DNA from: Gammaproteobacteria bacterium
GTDB lineage: Bacteria; Pseudomonadota; Gammaproteobacteria; GRL18
Assembly (NCBI GenBank): GCA_013139395.1
Contig: WTAX01000457.1
Coordinates: 1-6,502 of the forward strand
DNA: 6,502 nucleotides
Direction: 5' to 3'
Under the pieces are notes generated by a model. It was not told the origin of the DNA and made no database searches. It was given only the letters and a program-made list of their open reading frames with translations. Positions 5,977 through 6,502 of this stretch are shown here, in pieces; within the stretch, counting starts at the first letter, position 1, and every line of letters starts with the position of its first letter. The position numbers and the translations under genes were made by a program.

Positions 5977-6502
5977 CAGGTAGTGATGGCCATACTGTTA
6001 TCACTGAACTGACCAGCGTGCCCAGAGGTATGGCAAAAAATACTCCCCAAAAACCCCATAGGCCGCCAAAAAATAAAATGGCGACAATAATAGCCACAGG
6101 ATGAAGATTAACCACTTCTGAAAATAATAAGGGCACAATCACATTACCATCCAAAGCCTGGATAATACCATAGGCAAGCATTAACCAGGCGAAATCAGCA
6201 GTCCATCCCCATTGAAAAAATGCGATGAGTGCCACAGGAATGGTCACTACCGTAGCACCAATATAGGGTACGACAACGGATAAGCCCACCAGAATTGAAA
6301 TCAGCAAGGCATATTTCAAGCCGAGAAATGAGAAGGTAATAAAACACATCACTGAAATGATGGTAATTTCCCAGAACTTTCCGCGCACATAGTTACCAAT
6401 CTGCTGATCCATTTCATACCAGACCTGAGTGGAAAGCTGGGTATCTTTTGGAAAAAAACGCATAAACCAGCCCAGAATCATGTCCTTGTCTTTTAAAAAG
6501 AA
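5951..6502 (-). CDS. AI-2E/PerM family transporter, C-terminal part
   Basis: The reading frame stays open to the right window edge, so this is the C-terminal 183 residues of a protein that is usually about 350 long. The Met at 6479-6481 is internal: the preceding codons read FFLKDKD, the typical family sequence before the conserved amphipathic segment. Then follow QIGNYVRGK, a membrane segment ending near FLGLKYALL, the block VVPYIGATVVTIPVALIAFF, and YGIIQALDGNVIVPLLFSE followed by VNLHPVAIIVAILFFGGLWG. This is a very strong match to the AI-2E family of inner-membrane proteins (formerly UPF0118), close to PerM of enterobacteria. Some members export autoinducer-2 or take part in sodium/proton exchange; for PerM-like proteins the substrate is not settled. 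The 3' end overlaps the DUF3108 gene by 26 bp, which suggests one operon whose promoter lies outside the window. Confidence 0.93.
   Translation of the reverse strand, partial: FFLKDKDMILGWFMRFFPKDTQLSTQVWYEMDQQIGNYVRGKFWEITIISVMCFITFSFLGLKYALLISILVGLSVVVPYIGATVVTIPVALIAFFQWGWTADFAWLMLAYGIIQALDGNVIVPLLFSEVVNLHPVAIIVAILFFGGLWGFWGVFFAIPLGTLVSSVITVWPSLPDEQVNASP

Noticed and set aside
6479..6481. ATG as the true start of the AI-2E family gene
   Set aside because: The frame continues upstream to the window edge with FFLKDKD, which is typical internal family sequence, so the gene is truncated by the window.

Overview
The window reads as chromosomal DNA of an AT-rich proteobacterium, most likely a gammaproteobacterium. 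The reasons are a PIN-PhoH-type PhoH protein, a PerM-like AI-2E transporter directly followed by a DUF3108 exported protein, a Lol-type outer-membrane lipoprotein signal, and a possible CRP-like operator. I cannot name a genus.

Layout. Bases 1-188 hold the 3' end of a plus-strand PhoH-family ATPase gene. It is followed closely by a small unrecognised lipoprotein gene (216-689). A 428-bp non-coding stretch (690-1117) carries a nested inverted repeat near its left end and a likely promoter/operator zone near its right end. A two-gene plus-strand operon follows: a secreted DUF1800 protein with thrombospondin type 3 calcium-binding repeats (1118-3190), then a DUF1501 protein with a twin-arginine-like leader (3203-4723). 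These are 12 bp apart and the second ribosome-binding site overlaps the first stop codon. A 305-bp convergent intergenic region (4724-5028) holds a terminator-like hairpin and a MITE-like long imperfect inverted repeat of about 150 bp. On the minus strand, a truncated AI-2E/PerM-family membrane protein gene (5951 to the right edge) overlaps a downstream DUF3108 gene (5029-5976), so these two probably form one transcript.

How it fits together. The DUF1800-DUF1501 pair is the accessory-looking part. Both proteins are exported, they are encoded by adjacent co-oriented genes, and they belong to families that often occur as neighbours, yet neither has an established function. DUF1501 belongs to the alkaline-phosphatase/sulfatase-like group, so a metal-dependent role outside the cytoplasm is plausible but unproven. 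Arginine codon use in this pair is strongly AGA-biased (AGA/AGG 36 of 46 by hand count), unlike the flanking genes (5 of 20). Together with the repeat structures on both sides, this suggests the pair was acquired as a cassette between more ordinary chromosomal genes. No RNA genes, CRISPR arrays, transposase genes or replication origins were seen.
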